From Homarus americanus (taxonomy: Eukaryota > Arthropoda > Malacostraca > Decapoda > Nephropidae): DNA of 64,000 bases. The notes under the pieces were generated by a model. That model worked only from the letters and a program-made list of their open reading frames with translations, was not told the DNA's origin and did not search any database. Where the stretch lies: positions 20,088,795-20,152,794 of the forward strand of contig NW_024737042.1 of assembly GCF_018991925.1 (NCBI RefSeq), given 5' to 3'. Shown here one piece after another: positions 21,788 to 33,359 of this stretch (position 1 is the first letter of the stretch; each line of letters begins with the position of its first letter). A program made the translations under genes and the position numbers.

Positions 21788-23627
21788 GGGGTATTTAATT
21801 TCATTTATATTTTATTATGTATTTTTTTTTTATTCTTGCTTCTAAGTTTTATTTTCAAATTCAGCTTCTCAGAGTAATTTTTTTTCAGTTTCTTACTCAC
21901 CTTATTGATTCCTTCTGTTATCTATTTCTTAGTTACTTTACTTATTATTGTCTTCTACATATAACCGTTAACCTCTTAAACATGTGGTCGCGTGGCGAGG
22001 TCTAGGGCACGTGGGTTCAGTTGTATTTAATGTTACCAAGATATGGGGAAGAAGCAAAGGTAATACTGCTGGAAAAATGACACCCCAACATACTGTACAA
22101 TAAAGATGATTTATTAAACATGAAGTAGAGTACCTGACCACTTTAACAGAACATAATCACTTGAAGCACTCCTTGGGGTTCTCTCAAGACTTGACCAAAT
22201 TAACGTTAATACTGATACAAATTACAATGACCACTTGGCCTTACTTCAACGTCAGCAAAACACGTATTCAACTTTGACAGGACCAATGTTCAGTCGAAAT
22301 TAATACAGATTACTGATAAAATTCAATGACAGTGACACACAACAAAGAATGATCGTCAGCCCTTCAATTACATTATTACTCATACCAATACTTCATAGCA
22401 CTTCTCAAAACCCGTCACACGACTATTTATTCGTGTACAGTAATTATTATTACTCTCTCAATGCTGGGAATTTAAGTTACTCTGGCACACACAGTTATCA
22501 CGATTCCCTAAGTCAGTGATACAACCTTACCTCTCGTCTCTTATCAATATTAGACCTGTTAACGCTCCTTCGTCACAGGATACATCGGTATTTATTTTCC
22601 TGAGATGGAAAAATTACGGATACATACAGAATGCTGCCACAGGCTTAAGCCACTTGTATTCAAAGCACAGGCCGGGCGTTTACACTCTGCGATGCTGCGG
22701 CCAGGCTCCCTCGTGTCCTGGGTTCGACCATATGTCTCACAGATACGGCCGCACCCGTAGGCCTACGACTCTCGTCGGGCGCCATCAACTCAAGATCTTA
22801 ATCCGGTGAATTAAAGACATCCTGTCAGACATCTTATCTGCCACTGGCCACCGCTTCTCGGCAGGTCCAACACCACACACCGGGTCTGGTTGACGAGGGA
22901 AAGGCATTCAGAATGAACTATTCAAACTGCCCTCTCTCTTTTATGCACCCTGTGTTACCACCACCGATACTTTTACATACATATTCAATGGTCTCAGTTA
23001 CGGTACACCTCGGGCAGTGAAAATTAGGCTATGGGCTTATATTAATCTCCTAAATTTAACTCTTATAATCTATTCAGTGTTTGAGCTTGCAATGCAATTC
23101 TTAAATTGACGTCAAGTACATAGGATGGCAATCACACTTTGGGCAGAGTCAGCAAAGCACAACCTTAGGTCTTCTCACGATTATAGTGTTACCTTTCAGA
23201 GTTCTTGCCCGATGACCGATTCTGTCTTCAAGATTAATGAGATTATTTAATAAAATATGACAATAATTTCAATACACTCATCGGATTCTGTGAGGCCTGT
23301 CAATCACAGAGATATAACTTCAGTTTTGAATTTCTATATCGTAACTTCACGAAAGACACAACATTGATCAGCTGCTTGTTTAGCTGCCAAAACACACCAT
23401 ATCAATACAATTTACACTACACTTAAAGATAGATGAATCTTTCAACATATATTCAATACATCTTGAATGATTCAGCTGACTTAAGGCTACTCATACAAGT
23501 TACATCGTAACAAGTCTCTCTCGAGGAGCAACCCATTAGTTTCACACATGTTTTGTGGACGTCGGAACATAATATGAATAAATGTAGATTAATATAATAG
23601 ATGTGCAATTGTGACCATGAAAACTAA

Positions 23628-23677
<50 letters not shown>

Positions 23678-24479
23678 GTCAGTAAAATTGTCGTACAGGT
23701 TAAAACAAAAATATTGCATCGTATCTAGTGTGAACTCAGTGTAGGTTCCAGGAGGAATTGATTCATTTTTGATTTTTCAAAATTTGCCAGAGTTATAGAT
23801 TCTGATTTTTTTTCCTCGTTATTCAGTACTATGGAGAATTTCGATATTAAGGCGTTCGTAGTAGACCCATCAGTGGAGAATTTTGGCTTATCATTATGAT
23901 GTAGACTTGTAGAGTACAAAAGCTCCACTAATAAACAGGACATAATGAATTCAGTCTTAAAGACATTAGTTCGAAGAAAATTAATTCCAGACATCATTTT
24001 AGAGACAGATTTGTCCTGTGCAAACAGACAATGCCGCACCCGCATTGTCTCAAAGAGTCTCAGGAGGCATAGATAATGGTAATGATAATGATAATGATTC
24101 AATATCAACTTTAGAATATCAGATCAGACATAAATAGTTTGAGTAAGAACAACGCCGTGAGCGTTAGAAAAGCAACGCCAGTTTTATTTCAAAGAACGAA
24201 AATTTGAATTAATACGACAAGAATGACCCTGACTCCTTTTTTTTTCACCACATATGAGAAACTTGCTGTTTATCTTAACTGGGAAAAACAGATTAAGTTG
24301 TTCTGGTGCAAACCAAATTAGTAGGTAAAGTTAGGCAAATTTATGCCAGTCTTAGCACTGAAGCTAGCATGAATTATAGGGTTGTGAATAATTGCATGTT
24401 ACAGGTATATGATCAGGTAGCAGAGACTTGCCGTGTGACTTTTAGGAATCAATAAAAGGCACCCAACACCACTTACTTG
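21788..24479. other. Long AT-rich stretch without a recognised gene
   Basis: Apart from one AAT microsatellite I see no coding homology, RNA gene or mobile-element hallmark. The frames at 22516-22809 (plus) and 23725-24108 (minus) have no motif I can name. Confidence 0.5.
23628..23677. repeat. (AAT)n microsatellite
   Basis: About 16 uninterrupted AAT triplets. Confidence 0.95.
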
Positions 24480-26650
24480 GAGTTTGCAGATGAACTAAAC
24501 CATCATATCGAAAAAAATGGCTCTAGGCAAGCAACATTACTTCACTTGAACAACTGGAAGAATTAATTATTTTAGAATAATTTAAGCTTAAAGTTCCTCC
24601 TGAAATCCGCCTGTATCTAGACAAGAGACGTACACGAGGTCATTACAGCCACTAAATTAGCAGATACGTATACACTGACTCATAACGAGTCCTTGATTCT
24701 AAGCGCTTTGTGAAGGCTGGCTCATATAGTTCGTCTCCTGGAGATTCAAGTGATTTCCGGAAGTTAAAAAAAAAAAAATAGTGAACCAAAACATGATTAT
24801 AATACTAACAGTCATTCAAAGAATGCCACGTTCATTTTGCATGAGAGTTGGACATCACATTACTGATTTCTGAAATTCTAACCGCAAACGCTCTAAGTGA
24901 TTTAAACCCAAACCTAATTCACAAATTAAACCAAATATGGATGTTCAGGTGGATTATTTTTATATAGTAAGAATTTTAAGGAGGCTTCAGATCAAATAAT
25001 GTCTAATAAACCAGAGAAGCCTAAATCTGTATTAACTGTCAATGTTTTATATGTACCTAAATGCCTGGACCCATTTAAAGATTTCAAATTCAAGGGCACT
25101 CTCATTAGAAAAAAGTGACTAACCCAAAGAAATTGTAATTTTAAGAGACGCGGGTGAGGACGTACTCTTGCTGGACTTGTCTAGATATCCTGTCATACCT
25201 AGGGCTAGTTTATACAGTACTTTCAATCAGAATTAGTTCACGGTGACAGGCGTTCGTGAAGGACCAATGCCTGTTCAGGGTGTAGACTTAATTCTAGGGA
25301 ATGATATTGCTGAATCATTAGTGGTTCCTCAACTTATTGTTGTCAAAGAACCTACTAAAAAAAAACAGTAGAAATAATAAAGAGAAGACTCTCATTTATT
25401 TTCTGCTTGTGTTGTGACCAGGTCCCAAGCTGAGCAAACCTAATTCGGATGGCACAGACCTGACTGGTGTTCCTGACTTATTTGTATAGAAGGAAGAAAT
25501 TGGAAATTTACCTGCTTCTACTGATGATCGTATTTCTGTGCAGCAAAATCATTCCACCCTTCCACCTTGTCCACCATAATGTCCCATATTTCTAAGAATT
25601 TTTTGCACCCCCCCCCCCCTTCCCCCCCTTCAAGAACGGAGTTATACTATTTAAATCATATATCACTGAGAAGGTATAGATCTATTGATGGGCTATTTTC
25701 ACTGAAATAGTAGTTCCTCAATCATACAGAAATATGATAATGGAGCTCGGTCGTGGTAAGGTAGCGGGACATTTTGGGGTTAACAAGACCTGTGACAAAT
25801 TTCTTAGGAATTTGTTTTAGCCTCATTTAAGAATTGATGAATCTAAATTTATCAGATCTTGTAATATTTGTCAGCTTGCCGAAAACCAGAAAAGGACGCC
25901 AATATCTGTTAACTGTGATGTGTATCATTACCAGATATTCAAAAGCAATTCCTATGAGTAATATAAAGTTCGAAACCATTGTTACGGCTCTCTAGCAAAT
26001 GTTCACCAATCATGGTATCACCCGCATTGTACAGTAGGGTAATGGAGGAGCTTACTGTAACGCAATATTTGTCAACCGCTTATCACCCATAATATCAAGG
26101 AGCCCTGGAAAGATTTCATCAAACTTTTAAAAGAGCTTATTGCCTACTCTAGAGAATGAGAATGATTGGGATGAAGACAGTGATTTTGTTCTTTTTGCTA
26201 TAAGGGACAGTAAAAGAAAGTCATTGGCATTTAGCCCATTTCAATTGTTGTTTGGACGAGAGGTAAGAGGTCCATTAAAAGTTTTGAAAGAAACTTAAAT
26301 TAATAAAAAGAATATGTCCACTTTACCAATTAAATACGTTGAAGATTTTAAGACAAAACTTTCAAAAATTCATGATTTTGCTAAGAAACACCTTAAAGAT
26401 TATCAAACCAACATGAAATAAAATTATAACTTAGAATCTGTTTATAGGACCTTCAGTCATGATGATAAAGTTATTGTCTTCTTGAAAAATCATTCAAACC
26501 CTTACAAACAACATTTAGTGGACCTCACACTATCCAGAGAAAAGTAAATGATCTAATTATATTATTAACATCCCTGGTAGAAGGAAATCTTTCAAACTTG
26601 TACTGTACATATAAATCTTCTTAAGGCCTATCATTCAAGGGCCAATGAGT
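24480..26650 (+). mobile_element. Decayed second Gypsy element lacking RT and RNase H
   Basis: Short plus-strand blocks in several frames give a collinear Gypsy: gag (FKLKVPPEIRLYLDK near 24600, then DVHEVITATKLADTYTLTHN near 24640), protease (EIVILRDAGEDVLLLDL near 25140, active-site DTG changed to DAG, then GVDLILGNDIAESLVVPQL near 25290), integrase zinc module (VAGHFGVNKTCDKFLRN ... FIRSCNICQL near 25770-25870), late integrase (FALFAIRDS-type block reading DFVLFAIRDSKRKSLAFSPF near 26190), and an integrase C-terminus (HDDKVIVFLKNHSNPYKQH near 26460, INLLKAYHSRAN near 26620). Between protease and integrase only ~370 bp remain, so the polymerase part is deleted. Stops are frequent. I found no LTRs. 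It is a different family from the 3.5-10 kb element. Confidence 0.75.
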
Positions 26651-27919
26651 AAGACCTGGAGAATAAACCACAAGAGTCGAACCACACTTCCATACCATGT
26701 CCTTCTGATCCTATGTCTATTCCAGAAGAATACATTCCTTTCGAGAACCCTACTATACTGTATATCACAACTTTACTTAGTTTTTTACTTGTCATACTTC
26801 GCTCAAAAACAATGTGATCAATTAATAGATACTGAGACTGTTTTCACAAATCTGTACAGCTATGCCTGGTGTGTGTAACCTGAAGACGCGTGACATCAAG
26901 TTAGTTGATGGGGCAGAACTTGGGTCCATTAACGGGTCCACAGATTTATTTTTTATTTATTATTATTTTTCTTCGGGGAATAGTCCACCGGGGCACAGTT
27001 CATCGACCCACAACGGGGCCTAGGGAGCAAAATATAAGAGTAAAAATAAATTAAAAATAGAAAAGAAAAAGATTGTTTTACTAACCTAATACAGGAAACA
27101 AAAAATTACTGACCTTTATGGGTCTCTTTATTGAATGAAAAGTTAAAAATATGTAATCCTAACGAAACATGTTTTATAAAATACTGTTATACACAAAGGA
27201 AACAAAGTTATACAATCCAGACACTAGCTATGTACCAGGCAATAGGATAAAGAAACATCCTTTACAAATGCACTTCTATATATAATCACTTGACACATTT
27301 AACACCTCAAACCACAGAAAGTTTCTCTTGTCGCCTCAATCAGCCCAGTGTGCACTCACGATCACAAAGTATTAAACACAAAGGGCTTAGTCTGGGAAAA
27401 AAGAGAATACCCGGATTTGTCGTCCAGGCAAATTTTGTTGACTCATTCTATATAATTTAAGGGTGTTGAATCCAAATCTGCTGGGTGCCATTTTGTCACC
27501 GTTGGGGAAAATAAAAGATTCAAGATGGCGTCCAAGATGGCCGCCGAATACATAAATTTTGATATTTCAACCTTAAGCATCATAGAATAATTACATTTTG
27601 GTTGATTCATGGGTTTTCAGGGACAAAGAATGCAACACAGATGCTTCAGAAAAACTATTTGAAATATATACAGCTGTAGTCCAAAATGGCTGAGAAAACA
27701 ATTGTGAGGGATATTTCTGCTTTCATTCATAAGAGAAAGTGTTGATTTAGTGACCAAGACTAATTACATACACTGGAAATAGATATATTCACATATGATC
27801 TTAATCTTTTATACACTAAAAGGTTACTCCATCTTATTCCAGACTCTGTAAAGATCCATAATATCATAAATTACAGGATCCTATATTTCTAATATATTTA
27901 TACACTCAAATATTTTATA
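26651..27919. other. Stretch without a recognised gene
   Basis: No coding homology is visible. Near 27525-27545 there are two ATGGC-type motifs (CAAGATGGCGTCCAAGATGG) of the kind seen in LINE and DNA-transposon UTRs, which is weak evidence at best. Confidence 0.45.
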
Positions 27920-29042
27920 TTAATCAACACTGTCATCATTGCTTTCATCATCTTCCTCATTAACATCAAGAGTTGTCATGGTTCTTTCATTGGGGCACAC
28001 ATTTTCTGCATGACAACAGCAGAACATGGAGCATGATAGCAGGGCAGCAACGCAACTACATCGAGCAGTTGAACATGGCAGATTGGCTGAACAGCTGCAC
28101 CTGATCAGTTTCTGGATAATGTCTGGTACTGGTGACACATCTGAAGGCAATGAAACTGGAAGCAGAAGTTTGGACGCCTGATCACTTGGCCATCCGTACT
28201 GCCTTGGGTCATGGTTTGGTGGACCAACTTCTAAGGCTGCTCTCCAAATTATGGTGTGGTAGCGCGCCCTAAGCACATGTAGTTCAAATACTACAGTTGT
28301 TGGAGGCAAGCATTTCAACTCAGGAGCTGAAGTCAGCCTTTTGTTGGACATTTTGGATGTCCAAACATCAAATCGTACAGTAGACATACCATGGATGACC
28401 TTCGAGTTATAACATGCTGCTACAAATCTGATGGCTTGAAAGACAACCTCTGTTATCTCGGCAACAATTTTCCAAAGTTTGTCAAGACGATAAAAAGATT
28501 TTAAAGTCTGTATGGCGGTAACCTTGCCAATGCCATAGAGATGAGAGGCGGTGTCACATCCAGAAAGAGCGTGTGCTGACATTATGTCATCAACAAGATC
28601 GCTGTGCTTTTCAACTGTGGCCTTGATGTCAGTGGTGGATCTTGAAGGACTAGTCCCCTCCATTAACATTTTGCAGGTTAACTTCTGTGATGAGTAGTAG
28701 TGCATCAGCAGCACAAACACATCCGTGTTTTCATGTCTGGTTTACGCATGGCATTACCCAACTGAATCTCTTTGGGTACTGAGTCTCGGCCAGTAGAGAT
28801 GAGCGTTCTACCATTCTGTGGAAGAAGCTCGGCATTCTCCTGTAGATATTGATAGACAAGATCTATCAGTTTCACTTTTTCTCTTTGACTGTCAGCACAG
28901 CATTCTGAGGGGGTAGTTATGTGTTTAGGGTCAGCTGATGGCGCCGGCTTGCATTTTTTCCTGCTCTTGACATCCTCATTGCATCTTTGATACTGTTTGG
29001 GTAGTACCTGTCAAAGATGAGATAAACATCAGTCTTCTGCAA
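27920..29042 (-). pseudogene. GCDT/GIGK nuclease-like protein with cysteine-rich CXC tail, broken
   Basis: The main frame (minus, 28720-27920, 266 codons) has TDVFVLLMHYY at its start, HALSGCDTASHLYGIGKVTA at residues 50-69, LPPTTVVFELHVLRARYHT near 139-155, and a cysteine cluster at 208-242 (CSCSANLPCSTARCSC, CSMFCCC) resembling a Tesmin/TSO1-type CXC domain, then an acidic end. Upstream, 29042-28721 encodes TDVYLIFDRYYPNSIKDAM and, after a stop and a frameshift near 28925 and 28875, LIDLVYQYLQENAELLPQNG. A segment between the two parts seems deleted. GCDT...GIGK resembles the helix-turn-helix of FEN1/XPG-like PIN nucleases, which is inference. I know this as a multi-copy family of predicted animal proteins of unknown role, possibly transposon-linked. 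Confidence 0.7.
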
Positions 29043-29050
29043 TATGTTAC

Positions 29051-29617
29051 TGTTACGAACCACGCCATCTATTGTCATGATCTACCTACCCAGCACTATT
29101 TCATTAGCCCAAAGCACGCGGACTTTACATACAATCAACACATCACCCGTTCACGGCCCACGAGCCATGACTTCATAACCGCTGACCACCAGGTTAAAGT
29201 AGTCCTAGACTACACAAAAGCTGTTCAACGAGTTCCGTTGCCGTGAACTCTAATGGGACCACCTGTATGGTGGTCAGCGTTTTACCAAATCCGGTTTCTG
29301 AAACACGAGCCTGGTTAAACATCGAACCCACGCTCACGAGCCTACTGTAAATAGGTAACGCTAGCCGCTGACCAGACAGCAGTACTAGACTTTGTTATAT
29401 GGCAGTGAACTCTATCGGGGACTACCCGTATCACGTAGGTGGTCAGAACCACGTTTACCAAATCGTTTGAACACGAGATCCATATATATTTATTTAAATA
29501 AAGCACGCAGACTTCTACATACAATCAACACGGCGCCATAAGCTCGTTGAACAGGCTTTGTGTGAAATAAACAAAGTCTAGGACTGCTTTTGTATCCTGG
29601 TGGTCCAGCGGTTAGCG
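29051..29617. repeat. tRNA-like foldback repeat cluster interrupting a short dispersed repeat
   Basis: 29053-29095 (TACGAACCACGCCATCTATT...) recurs at 61998-62033. It is then interrupted at TTCATTAGCCC by a repeat that also occurs at 51978-52061 and, in part, at 59000-59386. Recognisable parts are CACGCGGACTTTACATACA, CCCGTTCACGGCCCACGAGCC (minus-strand tRNA-like B-box side), GGTAAAACGC-type spacer in inverted form, and GGTGGTCCAGCGGTTAGCG (A-box side) running into the N gap. Arms occur in both orientations, so the unit can fold back. Confidence 0.7.
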
Positions 29618-29717
29618 NNNNNNNNNNNNNNNNNNNNNNNNNNNNNNNNNNNNNNNNNNNNNNNNNNNNNNNNNNNNNNNNNNNNNNNNNNNNNNNNNNN
29701 NNNNNNNNNNNNNNNNN
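29618..29717. other. Assembly gap 1 (100 N)
   Basis: Exactly 100 N, the usual placeholder for a gap of unknown size. It begins immediately after the A-box-like part of the tRNA-like repeat. Confidence 0.99.
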
Positions 29718-29807
29718 AGGTAAATAATCCATTTATATAATACTCTGTTGATGAGACAGGGGCCATTACATATGTCTATGTTGGGACTTGGTTGCCAGAT
29801 GTGTTGT

Positions 29808-31297
29808 AATGTAAGGAAGAGCTTAGTATGCCCTTAGCAAAGTTGTTTAACATGTCCTTAAAAACAGGTGTAGTACCAGAATCCTGGAGGATAGCGAATG
29901 TAATACTGATTTTCAAGAAGGGGGATAGATCACTATCCTCTAACTACCGCCCAATCAGTCTAACATCAATAGTAGGCAAATTACTGGAAGCAATCATTTC
30001 AAACTCTATTCGAAATCACCTGGAGAAGCACCGATTGATCAATGATTCCCAGCATGGCTTCACAAGCGGACGTTCTTGCCTAACTAATCTATTAACATTC
30101 TTTTCATCAGTTTTCGAATCGGTGGACGAGGGGCACAATTATGATGTGGTATATCTCGACTTTAGCAAAGCCTTCGACAGAGTCCCCCACGAAAGACTAA
30201 TTAGAAAGGTAGAAGCTCATGGCATCAAAGGTGACATCCTTAAATGGATTAGGGCGTGGTTACAGGACAGGAAACAGCGAGTGAGCATTAACGGCACTAA
30301 GTCCCATTGGAGCAACGTCACAAGTGGAGTTCCCCAAGGCTCAGTACTTGGACCATTATTGTTTATTATATACATAAACGACATAGATATCGGCATAGAC
30401 AGCAACATAAGTAAATTTGCTGATGACACTAAAATAGGACGTGTTATCAAATCTGACGAGGACTCGGCAAAACTACAGGAAGATCTAAACAAATTTTTCC
30501 AATGGTCTGAAAAATGGCAGATGAAATTCAATGTCGACAAATGTAAAGTACTCAGTATAGGAGATGTAAACAGGGAAACCAGATACCAGATGAACAACGA
30601 TGCCATAGAGAAATCCGACTGCGAGAGAGATTTAGGAGTAATGATAAGTAGGAACCTTAAGCCAAGTAAACAATGTGTTTTTGCTCGTAACAAGGCTAAT
30701 AAAGTACTTGGGTTCATACAAAGGAGTGTTAGTTACAAGACTAGCGAGGTCATCCTAAAACTGTATCTTGCTCTTGTGAGACCACACCTGGATTACGCAG
30801 TTCAGTTCTGGTCACCGTATTACAGAATGGATATAGAATCCTTGGAAAGAATTCAGAGGAGAATGACAAGACTAATCCCGGGCATTAGGAACCTTGAGTA
30901 TAGAGACAGGTTAAAGCATCTTAATTTGCACTCCCTCGAGAGACGTAGAGCGAGGGGCGACCTGATAGAGGTGTATAAGTGGAAGACAGGGCTAAACAAA
31001 GGGGACATTATAAAGGTACTCAAATTATCCAACCAGGAGCGAACTCGTAACAATGGTTTTAAATTAGACAAATTTAGATTTAGGCGTGAAATAGGTAAAC
31101 ACTGGTTTGGAAACAGAGTAGTGGATGAATGGAACAAGTTACCAAATATCATCATTAACTCGAATACGCTGAATTGCTTCAAACATAGGTTGGATGCTCA
31201 TATGAGCAATAGGGGTTGGGTGTAAACGGGACTGCCCAGTATGGGCCAATAGGCCCGCTGCTGTTTCCTCCATTCTTATGTTCTTATGTTCTTATGT
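29808..31297 (+). mobile_element. CR1-A LINE copy 1, 5'-truncated
   Basis: The unit starts abruptly at about 29808 within the RT N-terminus and ends with octamers TTCTTATG at 31271-31297. CR1 elements characteristically end in short octamer repeats and are 5'-truncated. It is nearly identical to 45570-47054. A 3' hairpin GGGCC-AATA-GGCCC lies at 31243-31256. Confidence 0.92.
29828..31225 (+). CDS. CR1-A reverse transcriptase, C-terminal 465 codons open
   Basis: An uninterrupted frame covers most of a CR1-clade RT. Motifs: SSNYRPISLTSIVGKLLE (~residue 38), INDSQHGFTSGRSCLTNLL (~75), DVVYLDFSKAFDRVPH (~102, first catalytic Asp), SGVPQGSVLGPLLF (~165) and KFADDTKIG (~192, catalytic FADD). The C-terminal part contains RPHLDYAVQFWSPYYRMDIE and LHSLERRRARGDLIEVYKWK, then the terminal GKHWFGNRVVDEWNKLP. 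The domain would reverse-transcribe LINE RNA at the nicked target. It lacks the upstream endonuclease and finger region because of truncation, so the Met at 29828 is not the native start. No stop in 465 codons suggests recent insertion. Confidence 0.93.
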   Translation: MPLAKLFNMSLKTGVVPESWRIANVILIFKKGDRSLSSNYRPISLTSIVGKLLEAIISNSIRNHLEKHRLINDSQHGFTSGRSCLTNLLTFFSSVFESVDEGHNYDVVYLDFSKAFDRVPHERLIRKVEAHGIKGDILKWIRAWLQDRKQRVSINGTKSHWSNVTSGVPQGSVLGPLLFIIYINDIDIGIDSNISKFADDTKIGRVIKSDEDSAKLQEDLNKFFQWSEKWQMKFNVDKCKVLSIGDVNRETRYQMNNDAIEKSDCERDLGVMISRNLKPSKQCVFARNKANKVLGFIQRSVSYKTSEVILKLYLALVRPHLDYAVQFWSPYYRMDIESLERIQRRMTRLIPGIRNLEYRDRLKHLNLHSLERRRARGDLIEVYKWKTGLNKGDIIKVLKLSNQERTRNNGFKLDKFRFRREIGKHWFGNRVVDEWNKLPNIIINSNTLNCFKHRLDAHMSNRGWV

Positions 31298-33359
31298 AAC
31301 CCACATTTATATAAGTATTACTGCCTGTTAGACAGGGACTAATACAAGAGAGTGAATCACATGCAGACAGCCGACCCTCCTCCAGGAACCGGCTGAGTGC
31401 CTTCTCTCGTCATTGATTACGGTGTCGATACTTACCATCACCTAATTGATAGTGCCATCACTTAGTCGACACATGTCGTCAACTGAGTAGCCACACATCA
31501 TAATTCAATAGACATTATCATCACTGTCTCGACTCGTGTCATCACTAATTCTACACTGATCATCGAATGAGTCCTTATATGATGTATCAATATCGAAATG
31601 ACACTTAGTATCACTAACTCACCACGTGTCAATCACCATGCCATCACTTATCGTCACTGAGTTGATATTTATAGTATGATTCACCGAGCCGACATGTATC
31701 ACCGCGACCTCATGCATCACCGCGTCCTCAAGCATCACAGCGTCAACCAAGGACCACCACGCTGGCATGTATTACTGCTTTGACACATTGCAGTGATATC
31801 ACGAATTCATCTTACTTTCGCTCCAGTAAATCGCGACTTTGTACTATCATGAAAAAGTTCGTAACACTGTCTCTGAAGCTCTGCAGTGTTGTTCACCAAG
31901 ACACACACACACACACACACACATGTAATAAGTCATTTATGTCCAATGTATATTTTCAGCCTTCGGGCTGCAAACTTTTTCAATAAACCGTTTATTATTA
32001 TTATTATTACACACACACATAAACACAAATACACACACACTCACACACTAGGGTATAGCATTGTCATTCTTAGTCATATAAACGCCACGTTTGTCACCAG
32101 CCAGAGGATATGACATGCTGTTTTCTGTCCACCGGGGTGTGTAAATACACGTGCCCCACCCCACCCCCAGGGATGAGCTTAATTCAAAACAAATGTCATG
32201 CATCCGTAAAATAAAACCGTTTGAATTATTTGTTGTAAAAAATAGAAATATATGGAAAACTATATCAAAAGGCTTTAAGTCGCCATCCCAAAGAAACGCA
32301 TAATGATATAGCAGAACCATACTGAACCATGACAGACGATTAAAAAGAGTTTATGTTGCTGTAATACATGACATGATCCTTTGAACCCAGTACGTCCAAT
32401 TGTTCAGATGACTTTAAATAAACTTATTCTTTTAAAAGTGTTCTATGTAACAATCTTTAATATAAGTCACATCTCCCACACTCGTCTAAAGGATCAGGAG
32501 GCCCCCGGGATGTAAAGTCAATACACCGTATATATTTAATTTATCTATAGATTTATAATTAACTTTCTCACAGCTCTACAGGTACTGTCCTCATTGATTC
32601 ATTAAGTCACTTATATTACACTAAATAAAACTAATTTCAAGTAGATTTAACTGACTCACTGACAAAATCGTCACTGTTTCTGTCACTTCAACGTGAGCTT
32701 CTTCTCTCGTTGACCATAGAATGCTCAGATCAGGCACCAAGTCTGGCATCTTGAAATGCCTGAGTGTCCCTGCAACCCCAGGAGCTGCTGTCCGTTATGT
32801 CACAGTCCACGTATTGTACGTGGCAGCTGGGCTGAGGCCGACACGATCAGCCACATTCAAAGTTAATGTGTCAACGCACCTGGTATCAGTGTTGAAAAAT
32901 CAGCTGACAGAGACTGGGGCCTCACGGCCACAGGATAGAATAGAACGGGATCTTGGAGCACCAGTGGGACCCAGAGGCCCACCGGCATATAGACACGTCT
33001 GCCCCACATCAAGCAGACATGCTTACAAAGCTCCAATAAGATCCCAACGGTGGAATAAGCAGAAGAGATGACCAACACAGAAACCCAACGACTACACAGG
33101 CGGGTGAAGGCAAAGCAAGATGGACAGGCTACTAAGGTGAAACCCAACAAACTGGGCTATCGGCAGTCCATTGTAACTCACCCTCTCCCCAGATGTTGCA
33201 GCTACCTGCACCACCAGATCAGGCAAAGGGAGAGCCTAGATGTATGACTGCGGCCTGCGCTCCTGCCTCACCACATAAATCAACTCACGTGCAGTCATCA
33301 TCCAGCTCATCTTACTTTTCATCATCATCAGAATCCTTAGACCCCAAAAAATCTTATCG
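31298..33359. other. Spacer with microsatellites and a LINE/SINE-like tail
   Basis: No convincing gene. (AC)n runs lie at 31902-31922 and around 32010-32046. At 31945-31998 is a tail-like segment (GCCTTCGGGCTGC, CAATAAACCGTTTATTATT) matching the minus strand of 55374-55450. The open frame at 32721-33071 shows no motif I know; it could belong to the 5' side of the following LINE. Confidence 0.5.

Noticed and set aside
22680..22760. tRNA-like segment with GGGTTCGACC
   Set aside because: B-box resemblance without an A box at the proper distance; no cloverleaf could be drawn.
32721..33071. 116-codon frame upstream of the EN-RT LINE
   Set aside because: No motif, and the GC-rich local composition alone could keep it open; left as unassigned spacer.
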